Part shown: in pieces, positions 1-12,064 of the stretch
Layout: every line of letters begins with the position of its first letter
How positions within the stretch are numbered: the first letter of the stretch is position 1
NCBI RefSeq assembly: GCF_002154575.1
Contig: NZ_MUBA01000122.1
Coordinates: 1 to 32,428, forward strand
DNA: 32,428 nt
From: Streptomyces bobili
GTDB taxonomy: Bacteria > Actinomycetota > Actinomycetes > Streptomycetales > Streptomycetaceae
Reading direction: 5' to 3'
Made by a program: the position numbers and the translations under genes
Notes under the pieces: generated by a model
The model's database searches: none
What the model saw: the letters and a program-made list of their open reading frames with translations, nothing else
What the model was told of the DNA's origin: nothing

Positions 1-642
1 GTCGCCTCGCTGGTCCCCGGCAAGCGGGCACCCTGGATCGCGCAGGCGGCGAGCCGCGGGACCCGCGTCTTCGCGGACGTCGGCTGGGACGACACGGGCG
101 CCTGGGACCTGGCGGGCCTGGCCGACCTGGAGCACTGCGAGGCGTTCCTGCCTAACGCGCAGGAGGCCATGCGCTACACGGGCGCAGGCTGCCCGCGCGC
201 CGCTGCCCACGCGTTGACCGAGTACGTACCGCTCGCCGTGGTCACCCTCGGCGCGGAGGGCGCGTACGCGGTGGACGGCCGCACGGGCGAGACGGCGGAG
301 GTCCCCGCGATCGCCGTCGAGGCACTCGACCCGACGGGCGCCGGGGACGTCTTCGTGGCCGGCTTCGTCACGGGCACGCTGGCGGACTGGCCGCTCGCGG
401 ACCGGCTGGCGTTCGCCGGCCTGACCGCCGCGCTGTCGGTGCAGGAGTTCGGCGGCTCGCTGTCCGCGCCGGGCTGGTCGGAGGTCGCCGAGTGGTGGCG
501 CCGCGTGCAGTCGGTGAAGGGCCAGAACCCGGAGGCGCTGCGCCGGTACGCGTTCCTGGAGGATCTGCTCCCCACCCAGGAGGCCACCCCGTGCCCTCGC
601 CTCAGGGCGGTCCCGACGATCGGTTTCGGCCGCTCGGCCTGA
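1..642 (+). CDS. PfkB-family carbohydrate kinase, 3' part
   Basis: The reading frame is open from the first base of the window, so the gene is cut at its 5' end; 213 residues are visible. The PfkB/ribokinase C-terminal signature DPTGAGD lies at 328-348, with the Asp codon at 346-348 being the family's catalytic base, followed by a hydrophobic helix (VFVAGFVTG). Upstream residues (FLPNAQEA, then VVTLGAEGAYAV) match the conserved substrate and ATP lobes. The family phosphorylates sugars or nucleosides with ATP in the cytoplasm; the substrate cannot be told from this half. The C-terminal tail after the kinase fold (about 50 residues) is not recognisable. It is followed by 124 bp of structured non-coding DNA before phoH, so co-transcription is uncertain. 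Confidence 0.85.
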   Translation, partial: VASLVPGKRAPWIAQAASRGTRVFADVGWDDTGAWDLAGLADLEHCEAFLPNAQEAMRYTGAGCPRAAAHALTEYVPLAVVTLGAEGAYAVDGRTGETAEVPAIAVEALDPTGAGDVFVAGFVTGTLADWPLADRLAFAGLTAALSVQEFGGSLSAPGWSEVAEWWRRVQSVKGQNPEALRRYAFLEDLLPTQEATPCPRLRAVPTIGFGRSA

Positions 643-682
643 GCCCTGCGCTGTTCGAAAACCCTTACGGCGATATCAGCCC

Positions 683-766
683 CCTGGCGTACTCTGGAAA
701 TCGCCAGGCTGCCCTCGTGGCAGGGGAGACGCATCCGGGAGGACGTAGAGGCCTTCGGGCCGGCCT
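683..766 (+). promoter_or_regulatory. Structured 5' leader of phoH with stacked hairpins
   Basis: Three inverted repeats lie between the kinase stop and the phoH ATG. Hairpin 1 pairs 683-689 (CCTGGCG) with 702-708 (CGCCAGG) around a 12-nt loop. Hairpin 2 starts at the next base: 709-713 (CTGCC) with 719-723 (GGCAG). Hairpin 3 abuts the start codon and has two exclusive forms: GGCC-TTCG-GGCC at 750-761 (a UUCG tetraloop closed by C-G), or 749-753 with 762-766 (AGGCC/GGCCT). The best Shine-Dalgarno, GGGAGGA at 737-743, is 23 nt from the ATG, too far unless hairpin 3 bridges the gap. The pairings are seen; function as a regulatory RNA is inferred. Confidence 0.5.
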
Positions 767-1822
<1,056 letters not shown>

Positions 1823-1834
1823 ACCAGCACCACC

Positions 1835-2332
1835 ATGTCGATCGACGTCAACAACGAGTCCGGAACCGAGGTCGACGAGCAGGCGATCCTCGACATCGCC
1901 CGCTACGCCCTGGCACGGATGCGCATCCACCCGCTCTCCGAGCTGTCGGTGATCGTGGTGGACGCCGACGCCATGGAGCAGTTGCACATCCAGTGGATGG
2001 ACCTGCCGGGGCCGACGGACGTCATGTCCTTCCCGATGGACGAGCTGCGTCCGCCGTCGAAGGACGACGACGAGCCCCCGCAGGGCCTCCTCGGTGACAT
2101 CGTGCTGTGCCCCGAGGTCGCCAAGAAGCAGGGGGACGAAGCGCCGACGAAGCACTCCATGGACGAGGAGCTGCAGCTGCTCGCCGTCCACGGAGTGCTG
2201 CACCTGCTGGGTTACGACCACGAGGAGCCCGACGAGAAGGCCGAGATGTTCGGTCTCCAGGCGGCCATCGTGGACGGCTGGCGTGCGGAGAAGGGCATGA
2301 CCGGCCCGTCCCCCGCCCCGACCGTGTCATGA
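1835..2332 (+). CDS. ybeY: rRNA maturation endoribonuclease YbeY
   Basis: 165 residues, a normal length for the UPF0054/YbeY family, a zinc-dependent single-strand endoribonuclease for 16S rRNA 3'-end maturation and ribosome quality control. The zinc site H-x3-H-x5-H is complete in [11 protein letters not shown]: His119, His123 and His129. The substrate-cleft block [10 protein letters not shown] sits at 61-70. Gene order phoH-ybeY-CBS protein fits a translation and RNA maintenance operon. The stop codon overlaps the start of the next gene in an ATGA (2329-2332), suggesting translational coupling. The ribosome-binding site is weak (GGAAG inside the phoH end). Confidence 0.95.
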   Translation: MSIDVNNESGTEVDEQAILDIARYALARMRIHPLSELSVIVVDADAMEQLHIQWMDLPGPTDVMSFPMDELRPPSKDDDEPPQGLLGDIVLCPEVAKKQGDEAPTKHSMDEELQLLAVHGVLHLLGYDHEEPDEKAEMFGLQAAIVDGWRAEKGMTGPSPAPTVS

Positions 2333-3624
2333 GCCTCCCCCTCGTCTCCGGCGCGATCGCCCTGGTCGTCGTCGCCTGGCTCGCCGCCTGCGCGGAGGCG
2401 GGCCTCGCGCGGGTCTCCAGCTTCCGCGCGGAGGAATCCGTCCGCTCCGGGCGGCGCGGCAGCGCGAAACTCGCGCAGGTCGCGGCCGACCCGACCCGCT
2501 ATCTCAACGTGGCGCTGCTGGTCCGGGTCGTCTGCGAGATGGCGGCGGCGGCGCTGGTCACCTACGCCTGCCTGAAGTCGATCGAGGGCACGGCGCCCGC
2601 GCTGCTGGCCGCGATCGGCGTGATGGTCCTGGTGTCGTACGTCGCGGTGGGCGTCTCGCCGCGCACCATCGGCCGCCAGCACCCGCTGAACACGGCGACG
2701 GCGGCGGCGTACGTGCTGCTGCCGCTGGCGCGGATCATGGGCCCGATCCCGTCGCTGCTGATCCTCATCGGCAACGCGCTCACGCCCGGCAAGGGCTTCC
2801 GGCGCGGCCCGTTCGCCTCCGAGGCGGAGCTGCGCGCGCTGGTCGACCTCGCGGAGAAGGAGTCGCTGATCGAGGACGACGAGCGCCGGATGGTGCACTC
2901 GGTCTTCGAGTTGGGCGACACGCTGGTGCGCGAGGTGATGGTCCCGCGCACCGACCTGGTCGTCATCGAGCGGTACAAGACGATCCGCCAGGCCCTCACC
3001 CTCGCCCTGCGCTCCGGCTTCTCCCGGATACCCGTCACCGGGGAGAGCGAGGACGACATCGTCGGGGTCGTGTATCTCAAGGACCTGGTCCGCAGGACGC
3101 ACATCAGCCGGGACGCGGAGGGTGACCTGGTGTCGACGGCGATGCGGCCCGCCACGTTCGTCCCCGACACCAAGAACGCCGGCGACCTGCTCCGCGAGAT
3201 GCAGCAGGAGCGCAACCACGTGGCCGTCGTCATCGACGAGTACGGCGGCACCGCGGGCATCGTCACCATCGAGGACATCCTCGAGGAGATCGTCGGGGAG
3301 ATCACCGACGAGTACGACCGTGAGCTGCCGCCCGTCGAGGAACTGGGCGAGGACCGGTTCCGGGTCACCGCGCGCCTCGACATCACCGACCTCGGCGAGC
3401 TGTACGGGCTGGAGGAGTACGACGACGAGGACGTGGAGACCGTCGGCGGGCTGCTCGCGAAGGCGCTGGGCCGGGTGCCGATCGCCGGGGCCTCCTCGAC
3501 CGTCGAGCTGCCCGACGGCCGCGTCCTGCGGCTGACCGCGGAGGCCGCCGCCGGCCGCCGGAACAAGATCGTGACGGTGCTGGTGGAGCCGGTGGAGCCG
3601 CCGAAGGCCGAGGAAGCGGAGTGA
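2329..3624 (+). CDS. CNNM/DUF21-CBS-CorC (HlyC/TlyC-like) membrane protein
   Basis: 431 residues from the ATG that overlaps the ybeY stop; the frame stays open further upstream, but that stretch is inside ybeY and not coding. The domain order is typical of the hemolysin-C/CorC family. An N-terminal DUF21 membrane domain holds about four hydrophobic stretches (the first, [19 protein letters not shown], starts at residue 7). Two CBS domains follow ([12 protein letters not shown]..., then [10 protein letters not shown]...), with the diagnostic [26 protein letters not shown] between them and a C-terminal CorC/HlyC domain. Relatives are implicated in Mg or Co transport; the old name hemolysin is not evidence of lysis. 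The function here is inferred from family only. Confidence 0.92.
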   Translation: MSLPLVSGAIALVVVAWLAACAEAGLARVSSFRAEESVRSGRRGSAKLAQVAADPTRYLNVALLVRVVCEMAAAALVTYACLKSIEGTAPALLAAIGVMVLVSYVAVGVSPRTIGRQHPLNTATAAAYVLLPLARIMGPIPSLLILIGNALTPGKGFRRGPFASEAELRALVDLAEKESLIEDDERRMVHSVFELGDTLVREVMVPRTDLVVIERYKTIRQALTLALRSGFSRIPVTGESEDDIVGVVYLKDLVRRTHISRDAEGDLVSTAMRPATFVPDTKNAGDLLREMQQERNHVAVVIDEYGGTAGIVTIEDILEEIVGEITDEYDRELPPVEELGEDRFRVTARLDITDLGELYGLEEYDDEDVETVGGLLAKALGRVPIAGASSTVELPDGRVLRLTAEAAAGRRNKIVTVLVEPVEPPKAEEAE

Positions 3625-3625
3625 C

Positions 3626-3985
3626 GTGACGCCCGAGGAGCTGCGCGGTCTCTGCCTGTCGTTCGAGGCGGTCGTGGAGGAGTTCCCGTTCCGCCCGGAG
3701 ATCTCGGTGTTCAAGGTCGGCGGCAAGCTGTTCGCGCTGACGAACCTGGACGCGAAGCCGCTGACGGTGAACCTCAAGTGCGACCCGGAGGACGCGATCC
3801 GGCTGCGCGGGGAGCACCCCGCTCTGATCGCCCCCGGCTATCACATGAACAAGCGGCACTGGAACACGGTGACCGTCGACGGCGGCCTCCCGGAGCGGCT
3901 GGTCCGGGAGCTGGTGGAGGACTCCTACGACCTGGTCGTGGCGGGTCTGCCGCGGGCGGAACGGCTCCGCCTCGACCGGCCCTGA
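3626..3985 (+). CDS. MmcQ/YjbR-family protein
   Basis: 119 residues starting at GTG 3626, one base after the previous stop (TGACGTG), so almost certainly in the same operon. The fold signature of the MmcQ/YjbR (CyaY-like) family is clear: LCLSFEAVVEEFPF near the N-terminus, then FKVGGKLFAL, LTVNLKCDPEDA and PGYHMNKRHWNTV. The family is small, cytoplasmic and often labelled DNA-binding from structural similarity; its cellular role is not established. The position between the CorC-like gene and the deaminase-like gene is the usual one in this neighbourhood. Confidence 0.88.
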   Translation: MTPEELRGLCLSFEAVVEEFPFRPEISVFKVGGKLFALTNLDAKPLTVNLKCDPEDAIRLRGEHPALIAPGYHMNKRHWNTVTVDGGLPERLVRELVEDSYDLVVAGLPRAERLRLDRP

Positions 3986-4007
3986 GAGCCCTTCGTATGC
4001 TCGGGGC

Positions 4008-4361
4008 ATGACCGACATCAACGCGCTTGACCCCGAGGACCGCAAGATCGTCACCCTGGCCCGCTCGGCGCGGGCCCGCAACGGGGTGCCCGAGGGGGCC
4101 GCCGTGCGGGACGAGACGGGACGTACGTATGTCGCCGGGACGGTGGATCTGCCCTCGCTGAAGCTGAGCGCGGTGCAGACGGCGGTGGCGATGGCGGTGG
4201 CGTCGGGGGCGGAGTCGTTGGAGGCGGCCGCGGTGGTGACCGCCGCGGAGGCCGCCGCCGAGGCGGATCTCGCCGCTGTCGCCGACCTCGGCGGGCCGGG
4301 GACCCCGCTGCTGGTGGCCGGGCCCGACGGTGTCGTCCGGGCGGCCGTCTCCGCCGGCTGA
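4008..4361 (+). CDS. Cytidine-deaminase-fold protein lacking catalytic residues
   Basis: 117 residues. The start (LDPEDRKIVTLARSARARNG) and central pattern (GRTYVAGTVDLPSLKLSAVQTAVAMAVASGA) follow cytidine deaminase, and a cda gene next to era is common in this lineage. However, the segment that should carry the zinc-binding and proton-shuttling C/H-A-E reads L-S-A-V-Q, the PCGxC motif is absent, and the whole protein has no Cys and no His. It therefore cannot bind the catalytic zinc in the family's way and is probably not a deaminase. A structural or regulatory role is possible but unsupported. Start ATG 4008 has a modest purine stretch (CGGGG) upstream. Confidence 0.75.
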   Translation: MTDINALDPEDRKIVTLARSARARNGVPEGAAVRDETGRTYVAGTVDLPSLKLSAVQTAVAMAVASGAESLEAAAVVTAAEAAAEADLAAVADLGGPGTPLLVAGPDGVVRAAVSAG

Positions 4362-4437
4362 GCCGCCCGGCACGCAGGTAGGCCGGAATTCAACCTTGTC
4401 GTTCGTCCGTCGCCACGGGTCAATGGAACCGGAAAAC

Positions 4438-4455
4438 CCGACGGACCGTCAGATG
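4438..4455. promoter_or_regulatory. Palindromic motif upstream of the small secreted protein gene
   Basis: GACGG-A-CCGTC forms a perfect odd-centred palindrome at 4440-4450, inside the 18-bp sequence CCGACGGACCGTCAGATG. It matches 14 of 18 positions of a similar site at 5073-5090 and sits at nearly the same distance from its gene (87 bp before ATG 4542). Size and symmetry are typical of a TetR-class operator, but no regulator is identified. The rest of the 180-bp gap shows a good Shine-Dalgarno (GGAAGGAG, 4523-4530) and no other clear signal. Confidence 0.4.
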
Positions 4456-4541
4456 CACTCCCCCTCGGCACCGGTGACCGCACCCACCCGTTCCGCGTCG
4501 GCCGTCCGTCTCCCCACATCCGGGAAGGAGCCGGAAACTCC

Positions 4542-5018
4542 ATGAGAGGCAAGCGAATCGGATCAGGTGCGGCACTGCTGGCGGGGACCCTCGCGGTCAC
4601 CGGGCTGGCGCTCGCACCCTCTGCCGCCGCCGTCACTCCGACGACGGCGACCGTCACCGCGAACTGCGGTCTGTTCGGCGGGGGTGCGGCCACCCTCACG
4701 GCCACCCAGAGCGGCACCTCCGCCACCCTGAAGCTGTCGTCCACCGCGATCACCGCGCCGATCGCGATCGGCGCGAACAGCATCACCTCCACGCTCACGA
4801 TGGCGAACTCGACCGGGTCCGCCAGGGTCTTCACCGGCACCGTGAACCCGGCCATGGCCGTCGGGGACCCGATCGTGGTCGGACCGCTCGGCGGGACCGT
4901 GGCCGCCGGTGACGGGCTGGACCTCTATCAGGGCTCCCTGAAGATGGTCGTCTTCGGGATCACCGTCACGTGCACGGCGACCGGGCCGCAGTCGCCGGGA
5001 CCGTTCGTGTTCGACTGA
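4542..5018 (+). CDS. Small secreted protein, unknown function
   Basis: 158 residues. A Sec-type signal peptide is clear: basic MRGKR, a hydrophobic stretch AALLAGTLAVTGLALA, and an Ala-rich cleavage region near residue 30. The mature part is rich in Thr, Ala, Gly and Ser with beta-strand-like alternation and has two cysteines, Cys42 (TANCGLFGGG) and Cys144 (VTCTATGP), which could form a disulfide. The Cys-(about 100)-Cys-T-x-T layout is also seen in the N-terminal part of the next protein (Cys51 to Cys178), suggesting a related domain. There is no sortase motif and no lipobox. It lies directly upstream of the WxL-like gene and probably works with it at the cell surface; function unknown. Confidence 0.8.
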   Translation: MRGKRIGSGAALLAGTLAVTGLALAPSAAAVTPTTATVTANCGLFGGGAATLTATQSGTSATLKLSSTAITAPIAIGANSITSTLTMANSTGSARVFTGTVNPAMAVGDPIVVGPLGGTVAAGDGLDLYQGSLKMVVFGITVTCTATGPQSPGPFVFD

Positions 5019-5044
5019 GCGCAGTAGTGAACAGTGCCATGGAG

Positions 5045-5079
5045 CCGTCAGTTTCCTTACGGGACAAGGAAACTGACGG
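5045..5079. repeat. Perfect 14-bp inverted repeat between the secreted-protein genes
   Basis: CCGTCAGTTTCCTT (5045-5058) is followed by a 7-nt loop and its exact reverse complement at 5066-5079, 27 nt after the stop of the small secreted protein. As RNA it is a strong hairpin and could end transcription, although no T-run follows. Its right arm also pairs with 5083-5088 (see the 5073-5090 motif), so two exclusive folds are possible. Confidence 0.6.
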
Positions 5080-5090
5080 TTCGTCAGTGG
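5073..5090. promoter_or_regulatory. Palindromic motif upstream of the WxL-like gene
   Basis: ACTGAC (5072-5077) and GTCAGT (5083-5088) flank GGTTC. The sequence CTGACGGTTCGTCAGTGG agrees with the motif at 4438-4455 at 14 of 18 positions and lies 101 bp before ATG 5191. Two similar sites at similar spacing before adjacent, functionally linked genes suggest a common operator. It overlaps the 14-bp inverted repeat, so RNA-level and DNA-level roles cannot be separated here. Confidence 0.4.
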
Positions 5091-5190
5091 AGACTGCCGA
5101 GTCCATTGACTTCTCGCGCGATCCCCTTCTCAATGCCCTCTGTCGGCGCAGACGAGCCGCTGCGCCCGCATCCCTCAGGAGGGGGCACCC

Positions 5191-6531
5191 ATGGGTCCGA
5201 CACCCCAGAGTTCCCGAAGATCCCGCAGACGGCACTGGACCGCGCTGCTCGGGGCGACCGCGCTCGCGGTCACCGCGGGCGGAGCGCTGGCGGCACCCGC
5301 CGCCGTCGCCGCGGCGGTGGACGTGGACTTCCCGACGCACTGCGTCCCGCCGCCCATCGCCGGCATCCCGCCGATCGACGGCACCACCACCGGGAAGATC
5401 ACGGTGGACGACGCCACCCCCCAGGTCGGCGACACGGTCACCGTGACGTACACGGTGGTCAAGCCCGCCGCGAGCAACCCCACCGACCTGGCCCTGCCGG
5501 CCGACATCATGACGCCCACCGGCATGGTCGCCCTGGGCGGGGCGCAGACCGGCGGCGTCACCGTCGCGGGGCCGAAGAAGAACGACCCGGTGCCCGGCAA
5601 GGGCCCCTTCCCGTCGTTCTCCATGACCGGCACCTTCACCGTCACCGCACCCGGCGCGATCACCCTGTCGCCCGGCGACTACAACATCCACACCAGCTAC
5701 ATCCTGGAGCTGGACACCCCCTGCACGGTGACCGCTCCGCCCGCGCCGGTGTCCGAGACGATCACGGCGGGGGACAACCCGCCCGCCAACACCCGCGCCA
5801 TCTCGCTCGGTTCGGCCTCCGGCGCGCCGGGTGCCGCGGTGACCGTCACGGGCAGCGACTTCACACCGGGCGCCACCGTCACCCTCGCCGGACGCTCCGG
5901 GAGCGCCCAGACCGCGGACACGGCCACCGTGACCGCGAACGCGCAGGGCGGCTTCAGCGGCTCCCTCGCCGTCGCCGACCGCACCACGACCGGGGTGGTG
6001 GCGTACGAGGGCGGCGCGTGGAGCGCGGACAAGGGCGCCGGGCCCGTCGCCTACGTCGTCCTCGACGACACGCCCGTACCGGACGGGAGTCAGAAGCTGA
6101 CGACGACCGTGAAGGCGGGCACCCTGTCGATGGCGCAGGCCGGGGACGCCGTCCAGCTGTCGGCGGTCGACTTCGGGACCGGCGGCGCCTCGACCGGCAC
6201 CCTGAAGACGGTGACGGTCAAGGACTTCCGCGGCGGTCCCGCCGGCTGGTCGCTGACCGGCAAGGTCACCGACTTCACCGGACCCGGCGCCAAGATCGAC
6301 GCCGGCAAGCTGAGCTGGACACCCGCGTGCGCGACCGACGCGGGCAGCCCGAGCACCTGCCGGGCCGGTTCGGCGGGCGTGGTGGGCACGGCGGGGGCGA
6401 CCCTGGCCTCCGCCCCCGACGCCACGCTCACCGGCGGCGAGTTCACCGCCGATGCCCGGCTCTCCCTCGACGTACCGGCGTTCACGCCTCCGGGCACGTA
6501 CGCCGGCGTCCTGACCCTGACGCTCACCTGA
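5191..6531 (+). CDS. Secreted WxL-domain-like surface protein
   Basis: 446 residues with an Arg-rich n-region (SSRRSRRRH), a hydrophobic segment and Ala-rich cleavage region near residue 41. Three parts can be seen. An N-terminal domain with Cys51 and Cys178 resembles the layout of the preceding protein. A central IPT/TIG-like or bacterial Ig-like segment contains VTVTGSDFTPGATVTL. The C-terminal about 145 residues resemble a WxL domain: GWSLTGKVTDFTG (Trp353, Leu355), KLSWTPA, and a final strand pattern PPGTYAGVLTLTLT ending the protein, as WxL domains usually do. WxL domains bind peptidoglycan non-covalently and partner with DUF916 proteins; the next gene encodes one. The Shine-Dalgarno AGGAGGGGG (5177-5185) supports the start. 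Confidence 0.75.
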   Translation: MGPTPQSSRRSRRRHWTALLGATALAVTAGGALAAPAAVAAAVDVDFPTHCVPPPIAGIPPIDGTTTGKITVDDATPQVGDTVTVTYTVVKPAASNPTDLALPADIMTPTGMVALGGAQTGGVTVAGPKKNDPVPGKGPFPSFSMTGTFTVTAPGAITLSPGDYNIHTSYILELDTPCTVTAPPAPVSETITAGDNPPANTRAISLGSASGAPGAAVTVTGSDFTPGATVTLAGRSGSAQTADTATVTANAQGGFSGSLAVADRTTTGVVAYEGGAWSADKGAGPVAYVVLDDTPVPDGSQKLTTTVKAGTLSMAQAGDAVQLSAVDFGTGGASTGTLKTVTVKDFRGGPAGWSLTGKVTDFTGPGAKIDAGKLSWTPACATDAGSPSTCRAGSAGVVGTAGATLASAPDATLTGGEFTADARLSLDVPAFTPPGTYAGVLTLTLT

Positions 6532-6625
6532 CCCACGTCCACCGGTGGCCGGGCGCACCCTCGCACGCGGGTCCGCACCCGCCCGACCACCCCGCCGTGC
6601 CCGATGTCCGCGGGGGTCCGCACCC

Positions 6626-10305
<3,680 letters not shown>

Positions 10306-10315
<10 letters not shown>

Positions 10316-10332
10316 GGGTTCTAGGGGTTCGT
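10306..10332 (+). repeat. Three tandem 9-bp units over the era stop codon
   Basis: GGGGTTCTA occurs at 10306-10314 and 10315-10323, with a degenerate third copy GGGGTTCGT at 10324-10332. Copy 1 encodes the end of Era and, with the next base, its TAG stop; copy 2 supplies another in-frame TAG nine bases later. Looks like a local slippage duplication. Confidence 0.7.
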
Positions 10333-10337
10333 GTGTC

Positions 10338-10365
10338 GGGGTGGGGGTCGGCTGACCTCCACCCC
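10338..10365. terminator. Bidirectional terminator between era and the GH1 gene
   Basis: A 12-bp stem (10338-10349 with 10354-10365, one G-U pair) closed by the 4-nt loop GGCT lies in the convergent gap between the era stop and the beta-glucosidase stop. TTCCCT follows on the plus strand. The strong GC stem without a long T-tract is usual for Streptomyces. Confidence 0.75.
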
Positions 10366-10370
10366 TTCCC

Positions 10371-11708
10371 TCACCTCTGGTCCCGCAGGACCTCCCGCAG
10401 CCACGCGTACGACGCCTTGGGCGTGCGCTTCAGGACGCCGGGGTCGGAGAAGTCCACGTGGACCAGGCCGAAGCGGCGTTCGTAGCCCTCCGCCCACTCG
10501 AAGTTGTCCAGCAGCGACCACACGAAGTAGCCGCGCACGTCCACGCCCGCCTCCACCGCCCGGTGTAGCGCGCGCAGATGGCCGTCGAGGTAGGCGATGC
10601 GGTCCTGGTCGTCGATGCCGGGGTAGCTGCACCCGTTCTCGGTGATGACGACCGGCGGGAGACGGTCGCCGTAGCGCTCCCTGAAGCCGGTGAGCAGTTC
10701 CGTGAGGCCTTCCGGCACCACCGGCCAGCCGAAGTCGGTGACCGGGACGTTCTCGATCTGCCGCACGGTGAAGGGGAGTTCGGCCGGGATACGCACCCCG
10801 CCGAACTCGATCTCGGTGCCCTGCGGGGCGCCGACGCGGGTGGGGGCGTAGTAGTTGATCCCGTAGAAGTCGAGGGGTTCCGCGATGACCTTGAGGTCGG
10901 ACGCCACGTCGCCGGGCATCAACTCGCCGAGTCCTGCGGGGTATTCGCCGAGCAGGAGCGGGTCCGCGAAGAGGCGGTTCAGCAGCACGTCGTAGAAGGC
11001 GGCGGCCTCCAGGTCGGCGGGTTCCTGCGAGGCGGGCCAGGTGGGCCCGTGGGAGTTGGCGATGCCGATGTCCCGGGCGCCGGCGGCCCGCAGCGCCTGG
11101 ACGGCGAGGCCGTGGGCGAGGAGCTGGTGGTGGGCGGCGGGAAGCGCGTCGAACATGAGCTGCCGGCCGGGGGCATGGGTGCCCAGGGCGTGGCCCAGCA
11201 GGGTGTGTTCGGCGGGCTCGTTGACGGTGATCCACTTCTTGACGCGGTCGCCGAGGCGGTCGGCCACGACCGACACGTACTCGGTGAATCGGGAGGCCGT
11301 GTCCCGCTCCAGCCAGCCGCCCGCCTCCTGGAAGGCCAGCGGCAGGTCCCAGTGGAAGAGGGTCGGGACCGGGCGGACGCCGGCCGCGCAGACCTCGTCG
11401 ACCAGACGGTCGTAGAAGTCGAGGCCGCCCTTCGACAGGACGCGCGGCCACGAGACCGAGAAGCGGTAGGCGTCCACGCCGAGGCCGGCCAGGAGCGCCA
11501 CGTCCTCGCCGTAGCGGTGGTAGTGGTCGCAGGCCACGGCGGCCGTGGAGCCGTCCTTGATCCGGCCCGGTTCGGCGGTGAAGGCGTCCCAGACGGACGG
11601 CTCGCGCGCGTCCGCCGCACCCTCGATCTGATGGGCCGAGGTCGAGACGCCCCACAGGAAGCCGTCCGGGAACTGGGGTATCGGGTTGATCGCCATGCGC
11701 CGGATCAT
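10371..11708 (-). CDS. GH1 beta-glucosidase
   Basis: 445 residues, the normal length of a single-domain glycoside hydrolase family 1 enzyme. The family N-terminal block FLWGVSTSAHQIEGA is present, the acid/base glutamate is Glu164 in TVNEP, and the nucleophile is the Glu of ITENG. Late substrate-binding aromatics are in YFVWSLLDNFEWAEGY and the glycone site in FHWD and RFSVSWPR. There is no signal peptide, so it probably acts inside the cell on imported beta-glucosides such as cellobiose. It stands alone, with no sugar transporter beside it. The start could equally be the in-frame ATG at 11696 (MAINPIPQF); neither has a clear Shine-Dalgarno. Confidence 0.93.
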   Translation of the reverse strand: MIRRMAINPIPQFPDGFLWGVSTSAHQIEGAADAREPSVWDAFTAEPGRIKDGSTAAVACDHYHRYGEDVALLAGLGVDAYRFSVSWPRVLSKGGLDFYDRLVDEVCAAGVRPVPTLFHWDLPLAFQEAGGWLERDTASRFTEYVSVVADRLGDRVKKWITVNEPAEHTLLGHALGTHAPGRQLMFDALPAAHHQLLAHGLAVQALRAAGARDIGIANSHGPTWPASQEPADLEAAAFYDVLLNRLFADPLLLGEYPAGLGELMPGDVASDLKVIAEPLDFYGINYYAPTRVGAPQGTEIEFGGVRIPAELPFTVRQIENVPVTDFGWPVVPEGLTELLTGFRERYGDRLPPVVITENGCSYPGIDDQDRIAYLDGHLRALHRAVEAGVDVRGYFVWSLLDNFEWAEGYERRFGLVHVDFSDPGVLKRTPKASYAWLREVLRDQR

Positions 11709-11776
11709 CCGTACTCGCGGGTAAGGAAGTCAACGGGCAGGCGGGAACAACGAGTTACGCGCCTCCGCGAGAGCGG

Positions 11777-12043
11777 TCACGCGCCTTCCCTGAGGACCTT
11801 CGAGATCAGCTTCCGCTGCTCCTCCGTCAGCCGGGGGTCCGAGCAGTACACCGTGGTCCCGTCCACCGTGAGCCGGTAGCTGAAGCCGTCCGGCACGCCG
11901 ACCGGTGGCGTGCCCCGGCCGGCGGCGACCGCCTTCTCGGCCAGGGCGTGCCATTCGTGGGCATCGGGCCGCCCCGAGGTGTCCACCTCGGCGGCGCGCT
12001 CGATGCCCGCGAACCCGCCCGTGCGTCTCACATGAATGCGCAT
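11777..12043 (-). CDS. Emfourin-type protealysin inhibitor
   Basis: 88 residues, no signal peptide, no membrane segment. The sequence begins MRIHVRRTGGFAGIER and ends with a helical segment DPRLTEEQRKLISKVLREG; the FAG-I pattern near the N-terminus and the middle FSYRLTVDG fit the emfourin family of slow-tight inhibitors of protealysin-like M4 peptidases. Its position is the stronger evidence: it starts 21 bp after the stop of the M4 peptidase gene on the same strand, the arrangement known for protealysin and emfourin. Expected role: cytoplasmic control of the peptidase. Recognition is by recalled similarity; the inhibitory function is inferred. Confidence 0.7.
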   Translation of the reverse strand: MRIHVRRTGGFAGIERAAEVDTSGRPDAHEWHALAEKAVAAGRGTPPVGVPDGFSYRLTVDGTTVYCSDPRLTEEQRKLISKVLREGA

Positions 12044-12064
12044 GGGACCGTGTCTAGTACGGAT

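Noticed and set aside
4330..4545. Small frame across the gap before the secreted protein gene
   Set aside because: It starts inside the deaminase-like gene, overlaps the proposed operator and Shine-Dalgarno, and has no ribosome site of its own.
5019..5190. Insertion-sequence end or attachment site suggested by the 14-bp inverted repeat
   Set aside because: No transposase or integrase nearby and no matching copy at another end of the block.
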